This document shows positions 24,687-33,581 of a stretch of 49,209 nucleotides of DNA, in pieces. Origin of the DNA: an uncultured Eggerthella sp. Lineage in GTDB: Bacteria > Actinomycetota > Coriobacteriia > Coriobacteriales > Eggerthellaceae. Position 1 is the stretch's first letter, and every line of letters starts with the position of its first letter. The notes beneath the pieces were generated by a model. The model was not told the origin of the DNA. It searched no databases and was given only the letters and a program-made list of their open reading frames with translations. The stretch spans positions 1 through 49,209 of the forward strand of contig UQNZ01000012.1 in NCBI GenBank assembly GCA_900542525.1, read 5' to 3'. Position numbers and translations under genes: made by a program.

Positions 24687-25625
24687 ATGCCCACCATTAC
24701 TCGCGATCAGGTAAGGGTCCCCGCAGATGTAATGCCTGAAGCACGTGAAAACTACATTGAGAACTACATGAAAGCAACGCGTGGCACGGGCCGTTTGATG
24801 TTGTTTGCTTGCGATCAGAAGATCGAGCACCTGAACAAAGACTTCTATGGCGAAGGTATCGACCCGTCGGATCTCGAGCCCGAGCATCTTTTCGAGATCG
24901 GCAGCAAGGGCACCATCGGTATCCTGGCTGGTCAGCGTGGTCTTATCGCTCAGTATGCGAACGATTACCCCGAGATCAACTATCTCGTGAAGATGAATTC
25001 CAAGACCAACCTCGTGAAGGGCGCTCAGGACGATCCGTATTCTCCACAGCTCTACGATCTGGAAGCAGTGCTCGCCATGAAAGATGCGGGCGTCAATATC
25101 GTTGGCATCGGCTACACCATCTATCTTGGCTCCGAATATGAATCAACCATGATGGCTGAAGCAGGCGAACTTATCGCCGAGGCTCATGCTCAGGGTCTTA
25201 TCGTGGTACTCTGGATCTATCCGCGCGGCAAGGCAGTTCCCGACGAGAAGGATCCCGATCTTATCGCAGGCGCAGCAGGCGTTGCGCTCTGCTTGGGTGC
25301 AGACTTCGTGAAGGTCAATCCACCGAAAGCAACCGATAGCCAGACTTCTGCTGAAGGTCTCAAGATCGCTTCGACCGCTGCTGGTCGCACGGGTTTGGTT
25401 TGTGCAGGCGGTTCTAAGGAAGATGCTTCGGTCTTCCTGTCTGATCTGTACGATCAGATTCACGTTGGTGGCGCATGCGGCAACGCAACGGGCCGCAACA
25501 TCCATATGCGTTCGACGGAAGAAGCAGTTCGCCTCACCAAGGCTATCTCTGCTATCACGTTGGGCGATTATAGCGTTGAAGATGCGCTTACGGTCTTCAA
25601 TGGCGAAAAGGATTTCACCATCTAA
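24687..25625 (+). CDS. Class I (DhnA/FbaB-like) aldolase, probable fructose-bisphosphate aldolase
   Basis: The 312-residue protein belongs to the DeoC/LacD/FbaB-type TIM-barrel aldolases. Motifs are LFACDQKIEHLN (39-50), GTIGILAGQRG, and DFVKVNPPKA with the Schiff-base lysine at Lys209, then GLVCAGGSKEDA and GGACGNATGRNI, the C-terminal phosphate-binding loops. It would split fructose-1,6-bisphosphate or a related sugar phosphate in the cytoplasm. A strong AAGGAGGAG precedes the ATG, and a strong terminator follows, so it is likely monocistronic and well expressed. Another ketose-phosphate substrate is possible. Confidence 0.85.
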   Translation: MPTITRDQVRVPADVMPEARENYIENYMKATRGTGRLMLFACDQKIEHLNKDFYGEGIDPSDLEPEHLFEIGSKGTIGILAGQRGLIAQYANDYPEINYLVKMNSKTNLVKGAQDDPYSPQLYDLEAVLAMKDAGVNIVGIGYTIYLGSEYESTMMAEAGELIAEAHAQGLIVVLWIYPRGKAVPDEKDPDLIAGAAGVALCLGADFVKVNPPKATDSQTSAEGLKIASTAAGRTGLVCAGGSKEDASVFLSDLYDQIHVGGACGNATGRNIHMRSTEEAVRLTKAISAITLGDYSVEDALTVFNGEKDFTI

Positions 25626-25709
25626 ACCGCTGAAGCATACGGCGAACGTTTCTTGAGCAAGGGCATTTGTTCTCAGGCGCGCGTCGGACTTGTTAGGTGA
25701 ATACAATTT

Positions 25710-25747
25710 AAACGGGAGGTGCTTGTTGTGGGTGCCTCCCGTTTTTT
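25710..25747 (+). terminator. Intrinsic terminator of the aldolase gene
   Basis: AAACGGGAGG (25710-25719) pairs with CCTCCCGTTT (25735-25744), extendable inward by G-U pairs, with TTTTTT at 25742-25747. Confidence 0.95.
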
Positions 25748-25912
25748 GTTCTCACTTGGATCGTGTCATTTAGTTTGGTTAATAGATGGTGGCCGCTTCG
25801 AAAGGCAGGTTTCCCTGTCTTGCCGTTCAGTGGCTTCAGCTCACTGAATGTTTTCGTCTGAGTGGGGCAGCGAGCTAATTATAGAAGAGGTGCAGGAAGG
25901 AACCATGCGCGC

Positions 25913-26401
25913 ATGGACATTTCAGTATCTCTTTTTCAGATCGTAATGGGATTGGCGGTTTATCTTGTCATTGCTGTGGTGCTCATAGCTGTATCGATCA
26001 TCGATTTTCGAACGCGTCTTATTCCGAATGAATATGTGCTTGCTCTTTTGGCTTTGCGCCTTGTTGTTGGCGTGTTCGATGCCTTTTGGGGAAGTGCTGT
26101 TACGGCGTTCGCATCACTTGCTATCTCATGCTGCATTTCGATAGGAATAACGTTCGCGCTGGTCGTGTTGAAGCGGGTTTTGGAGCAGCGCACCCAACAA
26201 GAAAGCCTGGGGTGGGGAGATGTGAAACTGCTGGCAGCAGGCTGTTTATTCCTCGATCTTCAGCAAGCTTTCTTTGCGCTCTTCATTGCTTCATTGGCAG
26301 GGGTGGTGTTGGGCGTGTGTTTCCGCGTCTTCGCAAAGGATCGCACCTTCCCTTTCGGTCCCGCGCTTTGTTTGGGTATCATGATGGGCCTGTTCGCGTG
26401 A
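25913..26401 (+). CDS. A24 prepilin peptidase-like membrane protein, no methylase domain
   Basis: The 162-residue protein is almost entirely membrane-embedded (about five helices). Both catalytic aspartates of the A24 family are visible: Asp31 in SIIDFRTRLIPNEY and Asp103 in GWGDVKLLAAG. It lacks the N-terminal cysteine-rich and methylase part of full PilD, as do CpaA/TadV and archaeal preflagellin peptidases. No pilin or secretion genes are adjacent, so its substrate is elsewhere. The start is uncertain: AGGAAGGA (25893-25900) is 12 bases from this ATG but only four from an out-of-frame ATG at 25905. Confidence 0.8.
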   Translation: MDISVSLFQIVMGLAVYLVIAVVLIAVSIIDFRTRLIPNEYVLALLALRLVVGVFDAFWGSAVTAFASLAISCCISIGITFALVVLKRVLEQRTQQESLGWGDVKLLAAGCLFLDLQQAFFALFIASLAGVVLGVCFRVFAKDRTFPFGPALCLGIMMGLFA

Positions 26402-26504
26402 GTGAAATGTGTCACGCTTCCCTGGTGGCTCGGTGCGTTTCCTCGGCTTTCCCTTGGCGCTTTCATCTATCCAGGCGAAATCAGTTTGCAAGAAAGCCTC
26501 TGCA

Positions 26505-26530
26505 ATAAAAAAGCTCCCAGAAGGGAGCTT
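26505..26530 (-). terminator. Intrinsic terminator of tRNA-Leu
   Basis: On the minus strand AAGCTCCC, loop TTCT, GGGAGCTT (plus-strand arms 26511-26518 and 26523-26530) is followed by a T-run. It lies 10 bases after the tRNA. Confidence 0.93.
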
Positions 26531-26540
26531 GATTCTTAGC

Positions 26541-26624
26541 TGGTGCCCGAGGCGAGATTTGAACTCGCACGTCTTTCGACAACGGTTTTTGAGACCGCCG
26601 CGTCTGCCATTCCGCCACTCGGGC
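26541..26624 (-). tRNA. tRNA-Leu(CAA)
   Basis: The 84-base cloverleaf starts GCCCGAG at 26624 and ends with matching CTCGGGC, discriminator A and an encoded CCA (26541-26543). The anticodon loop CTCAAAA gives anticodon CAA (plus-strand 26589-26591), reading UUG leucine codons. The T-arm has GTTCAAATC, and the long variable arm (TTGTCGAAAGACGT) is that of a class II tRNA such as leucine. Confidence 0.96.
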
Positions 26625-26894
26625 AAGCGAAAAATCATTATAGCGGATTCGCTCCCTGGCATAAAGCGCCGCTCAGCAAAATGGCGTTATAGAAGGGTGA
26701 ATAGTGAACTGCGCACTGATGTGAGAAGAGTTAGCGCAAAACAGAGCAGGATGTTGCCATAAACAAGCAAGACGAAGGACAACTATATTCTGCTCATCCG
26801 CGGACAATCTGCATGCCTTGTCGTATTGTGCAAAGTGCTTTCTGCCATAATAGCCAGTAAATGATAAGAGCGATTCAAACGCAAGGGGATAACG

Positions 26895-28073
26895 ATGTAT
26901 AACGAAACGATGTACGAGCGCGGTAATGCTCCGTCGGCAATTCGTGAGCTGTTTGCTTATGGCATGGCGCGAAAGGCCCAGATTGGCGAAGATAACGTCT
27001 TCGACTTCAGTATCGGCAACCCTTCAGTTCCAGCTCCCGATTCTGTTGCAGAGGCTATACGTGAATTGGCAGATATGGCTCCTGCGCAACTGCACGCCTA
27101 TTCGGCGGCACAAGGTCTCGAATCGACGCGCACGGCGATCGCTGAGAATCTGAACAAGCGTTTCGGCACCCATTACACGGCTGACAACTTCTACCTTACT
27201 ATGGGCGCAGCAGCATGCCTTTCAGCTTGCTTCACGGCGCTCATCGATCCAGGTGACGAAGTCGTCGTTATTGCACCCTACTTTCCTGAATACCGCATTT
27301 GGATTGAATTTGCCGGCGGTGTGTGCGTTGAGGTCCCTGCGCGCGAAGATACCTTCCAGATCGATCTCGATGCCCTCGAGCAGGTGGTTTCTGAAAAGAC
27401 GAAGGCGGTGGTCATCAATACGCCGAATAATCCGGTCGGTACTGTCTATACGCGTGAGACGCTCGAAGGTCTTGCAGATGCGCTCACCCGAGCCGAGCAG
27501 AAGTTCGATCACGACATCTATCTTATTTCCGATGAGCCTTATCGTGAGCTTACTTATGGTGTTGAAGTACCGTGGGTTCCTTCTATCTATCCCAACACGC
27601 TGGTGTGCTATTCCTGGTCGAAGTCGCTTTCGCTACCGGGAGATCGTATTGGATATGTGCTCGTTCCAAGCGAGGTTCATGATTCTCGTGAAGTCTACTT
27701 GGCAGTATGTGGCGCCGGTCGTTCTCTTGGCTACATTTGCGCACCAGTCTTCTTCCAGCGCGTTATCGAGCGCTGCGTAGATGAGCCCACGAACGTGGAA
27801 GCTTATGCGGTGAACCGCGAGATTCTTACCGATGCGCTCGATGAGCTCGGCTACGAATACATTGAACCTGATGGTGCGTTCTACCTGTGGATCAAGGCGC
27901 TCGAGCCAGATGCGCAGGCGTTCTCGAATAAGGCAAAAGAACATGAACTGCTGCTCGTTCCTTCGGATAGCTTTGGTGTTGGCGGCTGGGTACGAGCAGG
28001 CTACTGCATCGACAAGAGTACGATCGAGCGTTCGATCCCTGCATTTGCCGCATTGAAAGCTGATTACGAATAA
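26895..28073 (+). CDS. Class I/II PLP aminotransferase (aspartate aminotransferase-like)
   Basis: The 392-residue fold-type I aminotransferase has the standard order of motifs: FSIGNPSVPAP (38-48), HAYSAAQGLESTR (67-79), NTPNNPVGTVY with Asn178, SDEPYRELTY with Asp213 and Tyr216, and the Schiff-base lysine Lys243 in YSWSKSLSLPGDRIGY. A C-terminal arginine in GWVRAGYC would bind the substrate carboxylate. The exact amino acid is uncertain; aspartate, alanine or aromatic substrates are all possible. AAGGGGAT precedes the ATG. The stop overlaps the start of the HAD phosphatase gene (TAATG), so they are coupled. Confidence 0.9.
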   Translation: MYNETMYERGNAPSAIRELFAYGMARKAQIGEDNVFDFSIGNPSVPAPDSVAEAIRELADMAPAQLHAYSAAQGLESTRTAIAENLNKRFGTHYTADNFYLTMGAAACLSACFTALIDPGDEVVVIAPYFPEYRIWIEFAGGVCVEVPAREDTFQIDLDALEQVVSEKTKAVVINTPNNPVGTVYTRETLEGLADALTRAEQKFDHDIYLISDEPYRELTYGVEVPWVPSIYPNTLVCYSWSKSLSLPGDRIGYVLVPSEVHDSREVYLAVCGAGRSLGYICAPVFFQRVIERCVDEPTNVEAYAVNREILTDALDELGYEYIEPDGAFYLWIKALEPDAQAFSNKAKEHELLLVPSDSFGVGGWVRAGYCIDKSTIERSIPAFAALKADYE

Positions 28074-28750
28074 TGGCATTTGCAGGCGCAATTCTTGATT
28101 TTGATGGAACCCTCGTCGATTCGATCGACGCTTGGCACAATCTTGAGGGCGTGCTTGCGCGTGAAGCACAGGCAACCGTCACGCTTGAAGATCGCAAGCA
28201 GCTTATTCCGATGTCGCTCGATGAGATCGCGCAGTGGTTTCACGAGCGTTTCGGCTTAGGGAAGGACGCCCGTGCGGTGCGAAAGCTCATGGATGAGTAT
28301 ATGATCGATGCTCTTTCGCATTCGAATGCTCTTCCTGGGGTTGAGGTCTTTCTTGAGAGTTGCAAACGCGCAGATGTTAAGCTGACTGTTGCATCGTCAA
28401 GCCCTCAGCTTTACTTGCAAACAGCTCTTAAAACACTAGGCTTGCTGCCGTATTTCGAGGCGGTACTTTCGGTCGAAGATCTGGGCACCACAAAACGGCA
28501 GCCGTATATTTTTGACGAAGCACGTCAGATCATGGCAACGTCAAAAGAGGCTACCTGGGGCTTCGACGATTCATTCTACGCGCTTCAGGTGCTTCACAAC
28601 GCAGGGTATCCCACTGTAGGGATCTTCGATCCACACGAAGGCTACACCTTTGGAGAATGGCAACAAGAAGCCGATATCGTTGTGCGCGGATTCAATGAAT
28701 TATCGCTTGCAACGTTGAAAGCGTATTCAGCCAAGAACGAGAAGAACTAG
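28073..28750 (+). CDS. HAD-family phosphatase (beta-phosphoglucomutase-like subfamily)
   Basis: The 225-residue HAD hydrolase shows motif I DFDGTLVDS with Asp9 and Asp11, a helical cap insert (about 15-85), motif II in TVASSSP, the motif III lysine in TTKRQPY and motif IV GFDDS. Such enzymes remove phosphate from small sugar or amino-acid phosphates. It is translationally coupled to the upstream aminotransferase, hinting at a shared pathway, for example dephosphorylation of an aminotransferase product. Its last four bases overlap the end of the convergent TetR gene. Confidence 0.88.
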   Translation: MAFAGAILDFDGTLVDSIDAWHNLEGVLAREAQATVTLEDRKQLIPMSLDEIAQWFHERFGLGKDARAVRKLMDEYMIDALSHSNALPGVEVFLESCKRADVKLTVASSSPQLYLQTALKTLGLLPYFEAVLSVEDLGTTKRQPYIFDEARQIMATSKEATWGFDDSFYALQVLHNAGYPTVGIFDPHEGYTFGEWQQEADIVVRGFNELSLATLKAYSAKNEKN

Positions 28751-29592
28751 GCTCTAGGAAGCCCGAGCTTATTCAGTATCACAATCGCTTTCGAGCGGAT
28801 TTCTTCGAGGCTTTGTGGTGTAGCGAGCATGCTTGGAATGATCGTGCGCGCTGCCATATGTCCGATAGCTTCTGGTTCATGATCCTTTGCTTCGTAATCG
28901 CATGAAACCAGAATGAGATTACCGCGCAACTTCGCGTGGTAATGATGCTGGATGCCTTCAGTGATCGAGAGGATGGTCACAACTTGCTCGTCCACGAGAC
29001 AATCGTTGAATACGCCCTCTTCGATGCCTCTCGAGATCGTGCGTTCAAAAGCCTGGTAGAATTCACGATATCGGGCAAGAAATCCCTCAAAGCGATCTCG
29101 ATGATCGTAGATCAGACCTTCGAACTCGATGAAATCGAAAGGAAGGTTGCACTTGCGCACTACATCGTACGAGATGAGCAGATAGAGCTGGACGACACGA
29201 TCATCGATGTCGTTCATGATGTGGTCAAGTGCGGAGAGCGATCGATTGGGATCGCACACATGTTCGAGTATGGCTTCTTTTGAAGGGAACCAGTAATAGA
29301 TCGATGATTGATCCATGCCTACTTCGTGGGCGATCTCTGAAATCGATGTCTTGTGGTAGCCTTTTTCGCGGAAGAGCCTGTTTGCTACTGCGATGATCTG
29401 CTCACGCTGGTTCTGTTTCGCGTTCGACCGTGCATTTGATTTCTTTCCGGCTCTCGCGCTCGCACTCGTGCGTGTTTTTGCCCCTGATTTTGCTGAAGGT
29501 TTCGAGTTCGGGGCAGGGGTAGGCTGTATGATGCGCGCATGAGAAGCATCGATCTCGGGAGCTGTTTTTTGTGCGTTTCGAGTTTTCGCCAT
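28747..29592 (-). CDS. TetR-family regulator with long basic N-terminal tail
   Basis: The 281-residue protein has about 60 extra residues before the TetR domain, rich in Ala, Ser, Lys, Arg and Pro (SAKSGAKTRTSASARAGKK). The DNA-binding domain follows: REQIIAVANRLFREKGYHKT (63-82), then the helix-turn-helix SISEIAHEVGMDQSSIYYWF. The C-terminal domain is helical and unclassified. GGGAGG lies eight bases before the ATG at 29592; an internal start would lose the tail but has no better site. It is divergent from ferritin, which may be a target. Confidence 0.87.
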   Translation of the reverse strand: MAKTRNAQKTAPEIDASHARIIQPTPAPNSKPSAKSGAKTRTSASARAGKKSNARSNAKQNQREQIIAVANRLFREKGYHKTSISEIAHEVGMDQSSIYYWFPSKEAILEHVCDPNRSLSALDHIMNDIDDRVVQLYLLISYDVVRKCNLPFDFIEFEGLIYDHRDRFEGFLARYREFYQAFERTISRGIEEGVFNDCLVDEQVVTILSITEGIQHHYHAKLRGNLILVSCDYEAKDHEPEAIGHMAARTIIPSMLATPQSLEEIRSKAIVILNKLGLPRA

Positions 29593-29755
29593 GAAAGCAA
29601 CCTCCCAACAATGCGAGCATGAATGTGTCTTTTTGTGATTATACCCCTACGAACGCGCTAGACGAAATTTGGCGTTATCATAGAATCAATAAGGTACAGG
29701 TGTGCGGCAATGCCGCCATTCGATCAGTAGACCTATACGGAAAGAAGGCTTCAGA

Positions 29756-30259
29756 ATGGACAAAAAAGTCTACGAATTGCTCAACGATCAGATCAACAAG
29801 GAACTCTATTCAGCTTACCTCTACATGGATTTCGCGAACTACTATGAAGAAGAGGGGCTTACTGGCTTCGCTAACTGGTATATGATCCAGGCACAGGAAG
29901 AGCGCGATCATGCACTGAAGTTCCGCAGCTATCTGCATGAGAACGGTGAAAAGGTAGTGCTCGAAGCTATCGCTCAGCCCGATAAGAAGTTCACCGATCA
30001 TGTCGCTCCGCTTGAGGCAGGTCTTGAGCACGAAAAATACGTAACGTCGCTCATCAACGACATCTACAGCGCGGCGTTTGCAGTGCACGATTATCGTACG
30101 ATGAAGTTCCTCGATTGGTTTATCGAAGAGCAAGGTGAAGAAGAGGACACGGCTGAAACTATGCTCACGCGTATGAAGCTCTTCGGCAACGATGCTAAAG
30201 CGCTCTATGATCTCGATCAGGAATGCGCTGCACGCGTCTACACCGCACCTGCTGAGTAA
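29756..30259 (+). CDS. ftnA: Non-heme ferritin
   Basis: The 167-residue protein stores iron in a 24-subunit shell. Ferroxidase residues, one position lower than in E. coli FtnA, are Glu16 (NKELYSAYLY), Glu49 and His52 (EERDH), Glu93 and Gln126 (EEQGEEE). The third-site glutamates around 128-130 are present. AAAGAAGG lies upstream of the ATG. A small GCGG/CCGC hairpin sits in the leader at about 29704-29716. It is divergent from a TetR regulator and followed by a terminator at 30350. Confidence 0.95.
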   Translation: MDKKVYELLNDQINKELYSAYLYMDFANYYEEEGLTGFANWYMIQAQEERDHALKFRSYLHENGEKVVLEAIAQPDKKFTDHVAPLEAGLEHEKYVTSLINDIYSAAFAVHDYRTMKFLDWFIEEQGEEEDTAETMLTRMKLFGNDAKALYDLDQECAARVYTAPAE

Positions 30260-30349
30260 GTCATAGAACAAGCAAGGTGACAAGCTACTCGGTCGTTTGA
30301 CACCTTTTGAACAAAAGGTAACGAACGAAAGCATCCGCTACATCAACGC

Positions 30350-30382
30350 AAGCAGCAACGCCTATGAGGCGCCGCTGCTTTT
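30350..30382 (+). terminator. Terminator after ferritin
   Basis: AAGCAGC (30350-30356) pairs with GCTGCTT (30374-30380), enclosing a second stem CGCC/GGCG (30359-30362 and 30368-30371), then TTTT. A further hairpin ACCTTTT/AAAAGGT lies at 30302-30319. Confidence 0.7.
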
Positions 30383-30486
30383 CTATTTCAGCGACGCTCG
30401 ATCAGCGCCGAGCGCGAGACACGAGGGTGACCCGCTTCTTGCCCCAAGGGGCGTACGCCTGAGGGCAGCACTAACCCCCGAAGCCT

Positions 30487-30864
30487 CTATCGATAGCTGT
30501 CGGCTCCCAGAAGTCCATTCATGATGCTCGAAACGATCGAGATAACGATGCTCGCAACGAATCCAGACCCGAAGGTTGCGATGATGAAATCGATGCCGAA
30601 CAGCCCATTCGCCAGCCATGAAGCAAGATAGAGCAGCGCGGTATTGATGATGATGTAGAAAATACCGAGCGTAATGACCGTTATAGGAAGTCCGAGCAGC
30701 TGCAATATGGGTTTGATGGTCATGTTCAGCAGCGCAATGATGAGCGCAATGATGAGCACGCTCGCCCATGTGGACACCGTTCCGCCTACTTCGATACCGG
30801 GAACGAGCCACACCGCGACCGCGACGGCAATGAAAATACCGATCACACGAAGCACGAAATTCAT
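30487..30864 (-). CDS. Phage-holin-like (YvlD-type) membrane protein
   Basis: The 125-residue protein has four hydrophobic helices and the pattern of the phage-holin family IV/YvlD proteins: RVIGIFIAVAVAVWLVPGIEV, ALIIALLNMTIKPILQLLGLPITVITLGIF and a final glycine-rich helix pair. The name comes from distant similarity; in non-phage chromosomes these are envelope proteins of unknown role, and no prophage genes are near. The ATG at 30864 has AGGTG six bases upstream; a GTG three codons earlier is an equal alternative. Confidence 0.82.
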   Translation of the reverse strand: MNFVLRVIGIFIAVAVAVWLVPGIEVGGTVSTWASVLIIALIIALLNMTIKPILQLLGLPITVITLGIFYIIINTALLYLASWLANGLFGIDFIIATFGSGFVASIVISIVSSIMNGLLGADSYR

Positions 30865-30981
30865 GGTTTTCACCTACTTTCTTCTGTCATTCTTATGAGA
30901 ACGCTTTCCTAGCTTATGCGAGAAGACGAAACTATAATCGTGAAGTGCCCAAATGAAACAAAATTGTAAGAGGACGTTTAG

Positions 30982-32055
30982 GTGATCGAGACTATTGAAC
31001 ATACGATCGAGAAGCACACGCTTTTCAATGCTGCTTCACCAGCGCTTCTGATGGTATCAGGCGGCTCAGATTCAACTGCGCTTGCCTACATCATGGCAGA
31101 TCTTCGTGCGCGTGGGCTGGTCGGACCGCTTGCTTGTTTGCATGTGAATCACAAATTGCGCGGTCAAGATGCAGAAGAGGACCAGGCTTTCGTTGCCGCA
31201 CTTGCTGAAGCGCTCGATATTCCGTTCTTCTGCTGTGAAGTCGATGTTGCTTTGCTCGCCCGAGAAACAGGAGGCAACGTTGAAGCCATCGGGCGTCAAG
31301 AGCGCTATATTGCCGCACGCGAAGCGCTCGAAAGCCTCTGTATGCACGCTGCAGTGCCCATTGCTGAAGGGCGCATCATCACAGCGCACACGCAAGATGA
31401 TCGCGTAGAGAACTTCTATATGCGTTCGATAAAGGGTACCGGACCAGGCGGTTTCCGCTCTATGCTCTATCGCAATGGGCCAGTGGCGCGTCCGTTGCTG
31501 GATGTCTCACGTGCTGGGCTGCGGTGCTATCTTGAGGAACGTGCAGCTCATGGTGAAGTGATTGTGCGCGACGAACAAGGTGCTCTTTGGCGTGAGGACG
31601 CGACGAACGCACATACCGATCGTTTTCGTTCCTACGTGCGTCATGAGATCGTTCCAGCAGCGAAGGCGCAGAACCCGCAATTGCTCGACACGCTTTGTCG
31701 CACGATGAACCTCATTGCCGATGAAGACGACTTCATGGAATCGCTTGCCGAAGAAGCTCTTGCGAGCAATGTTGAACAGGCAGAAGGCTGCACACTGTTG
31801 CTCCCGAGCTTCGGCATGCTTGCGCTCCCGCTCAAGCGACGCGTAATTCGCTCAGTGCTCGAGTCGCTCGTCGGTTCTGAAGGGCGCATCGAGAGCGCGT
31901 CTATTGAAGCAGTACTGCACGCCTTCAACGAAGATGGCAGTCCGCAGAGCGGATATGTTGTGAACATTCAGGGCGATCTTGCCGTGAGCGCAAATAAGCA
32001 GGGTGTGCTCATCGAACCCATGGCGCGCTTTCGTACGCGCCGCAAGCGCGCTTAA
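30982..32055 (+). CDS. tilS: tRNA(Ile)-lysidine synthase
   Basis: The 357-residue N-type ATP pyrophosphatase attaches lysine to the wobble cytidine of the CAU-anticodon tRNA-Ile so that it reads AUA. The PP-loop is SGGSDS (26-31); LHVNHKLRG and AHTQDDRVENFYMRSIKGTG are the next conserved blocks, and RPLLDVSRAGLRCYL follows. The C-terminal domain is shorter than in E. coli TilS. The start is GTG with AAGAGGA upstream. It begins the tilS-maf-hpt-ftsH-folPK-birA run. Confidence 0.94.
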   Translation: MIETIEHTIEKHTLFNAASPALLMVSGGSDSTALAYIMADLRARGLVGPLACLHVNHKLRGQDAEEDQAFVAALAEALDIPFFCCEVDVALLARETGGNVEAIGRQERYIAAREALESLCMHAAVPIAEGRIITAHTQDDRVENFYMRSIKGTGPGGFRSMLYRNGPVARPLLDVSRAGLRCYLEERAAHGEVIVRDEQGALWREDATNAHTDRFRSYVRHEIVPAAKAQNPQLLDTLCRTMNLIADEDDFMESLAEEALASNVEQAEGCTLLLPSFGMLALPLKRRVIRSVLESLVGSEGRIESASIEAVLHAFNEDGSPQSGYVVNIQGDLAVSANKQGVLIEPMARFRTRRKRA

Positions 32056-32092
32056 CAGAAATTTTCAATCAACGTTTCCTTAAGGAGAACTC

Positions 32093-32785
32093 ATGGATCA
32101 GCAGCCCGTCATTCCTATCAACATCATTCTGGCGTCGAACTCACCACGTCGCGCACAATTGCTTCAAGATGCAGGCGTCAAGTTCCGTGTGTTCACGCCC
32201 GCTGAACCGGTCGATGAAACGCTTGACGCTGATTTGCTCGCACAGCCTGAAGAGGCCGTGAAGAGACTTGCTGAACGAAAAGCGGGTGCAGCTGTTCAGG
32301 AGGTACTTGCGCAGAATCCAGTGGGTTTGGGCTTCGTGATCGGCGCAGATACGATGGTCGTGCTCGATGGCGAGATCTTCGGCAAGCCCTATTCAGCCGA
32401 TCATGCCCGTGAGATGCTGCGTAAGCTTTCGGGAAAGACGCATCAGGTTATCACGGGCGTTTCGGTGTGGATGATGCTTTTGAATGAAACCGAGGAAAAC
32501 GGGGGAGACGGCAACGTTTCGATCGGATTCCGCACCTTCACAGAATCGAGCGAAGTCACCTTCAAAGACCTCACTGAAGAAGACATCAACGCTTATGTGG
32601 CTACCGGTGAAACCATCGACAAGGCGGGCGCCTATGGCATTCAGGGTAAAGGCGCGGCGCTCGTGGAAGGCTATGAGGGTGACTACAACAACATCGTCGG
32701 GTTGCCCGTTGATAAACTGCTTGAGAATTTCCCCGATCTTTTGCGCAGAGAAGTGCCGGTCGAGATCAATCGAAAAGAGGCATAA
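32093..32785 (+). CDS. maf: Maf-family nucleoside triphosphate pyrophosphatase
   Basis: The 230-residue protein hydrolyses non-canonical or selected nucleoside triphosphates to monophosphates. It has the phosphate-binding SNSPRR (15-20), GADTMV with Asp86, and DKAGAYGIQGKGA near the C-terminus. An extra segment (about 130-145: NETEENGGDGNVSIGF) enlarges a surface loop. AAGGAG precedes the ATG. It lies 37 bases after tilS and sits inside the otherwise conserved tilS-hpt-ftsH order. Dephosphorylation of dTTP/UTP (YhdE type) is most likely from the motifs. Confidence 0.93.
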   Translation: MDQQPVIPINIILASNSPRRAQLLQDAGVKFRVFTPAEPVDETLDADLLAQPEEAVKRLAERKAGAAVQEVLAQNPVGLGFVIGADTMVVLDGEIFGKPYSADHAREMLRKLSGKTHQVITGVSVWMMLLNETEENGGDGNVSIGFRTFTESSEVTFKDLTEEDINAYVATGETIDKAGAYGIQGKGAALVEGYEGDYNNIVGLPVDKLLENFPDLLRREVPVEINRKEA

Positions 32786-32965
32786 ACGCGCGGAAATGTG
32801 GGCTAAAAGAGGTGTTCGCTGGCGCAGACGATGTAGATTTATTGCAAATTTGTCGCAAATGGAATGTGCACACCCGCAAGTGGATGAATCGCGCGACGCT
32901 TTTGCTAAACTAAAACATTAAAAGCCGCAGATGCGGTTTGAAAGCTATGCCATGAAAGAGGAGCG

Positions 32966-33520
32966 GTGGAAGAATTACATCCCGATCTTGAGCGCGTTCT
33001 GTTCTCAGAGGACGATATCCGTGCACGCGTAAGTGAAATGGGAGCAGCCATCATGCGCGATTATGCGGGAAAAGACCTTGTGGTCATCTCGATCCTGCGC
33101 GGTGGCGCGATATTCATGGCCGACCTGGTTCGCCAGATTGATCTTCCGCTCGAGATGGATTTCATGGCAGTTTCTTCGTACGGAAAAGAGGCTAAGAGCT
33201 CAGGTATCGTGCGTATCCAGAAGGATCTTTCGACCGATATCATGGGCCGTGATGTGCTCATCGCCGAAGATGTGATCGATACGGGCCTTACGCTGCGTTA
33301 TCTGATCAAGAATCTTCAGTCGCGCAAGCCAGCATCGCTCTCCATCGCGGCGCTTCTCCGTAAAGATATTCCAGAACAGGCCGATCTTCCCTGCAATTAC
33401 CTGGGGTTCGCTTGTCCGGATGAATTCGTGGTCGGCTATGGGCTCGACTACGCGGAAAAATATCGCAACCTTCCCTATGTGGGAGCGCTCAAGCAGAGCG
33501 TGATCGCAAGGAAGGCTTGA
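32966..33520 (+). CDS. hpt: Hypoxanthine phosphoribosyltransferase
   Basis: The 184-residue enzyme salvages hypoxanthine or guanine with PRPP. The PRPP motif is VLIAEDVIDTGLTL (97-110); VISILRGGAIFMADL (40-54) and SSYG are the other active-site loops, and the C-terminal FVVGYGLDYAEKYRNLPYVG is diagnostic for Hpt. The GTG start has AAAGAGGAG immediately upstream. The 180-base gap after maf contains a small hairpin (GCCGC/GCGGT near 32925-32938) and may carry its own promoter. hpt next to tilS and ftsH is a widely conserved arrangement. Confidence 0.95.
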   Translation: MEELHPDLERVLFSEDDIRARVSEMGAAIMRDYAGKDLVVISILRGGAIFMADLVRQIDLPLEMDFMAVSSYGKEAKSSGIVRIQKDLSTDIMGRDVLIAEDVIDTGLTLRYLIKNLQSRKPASLSIAALLRKDIPEQADLPCNYLGFACPDEFVVGYGLDYAEKYRNLPYVGALKQSVIARKA

Positions 33521-33581
33521 TCATAAACGACCGAACTACTGAATGACCAACCGACCAACGCATAAGGAACATTGATACGTT

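Noticed and set aside
30487..30864. Prophage remnant suggested by the holin-like protein
   Set aside because: No other phage gene, integrase or attachment repeat is present; the family is common as a chromosomal membrane protein.
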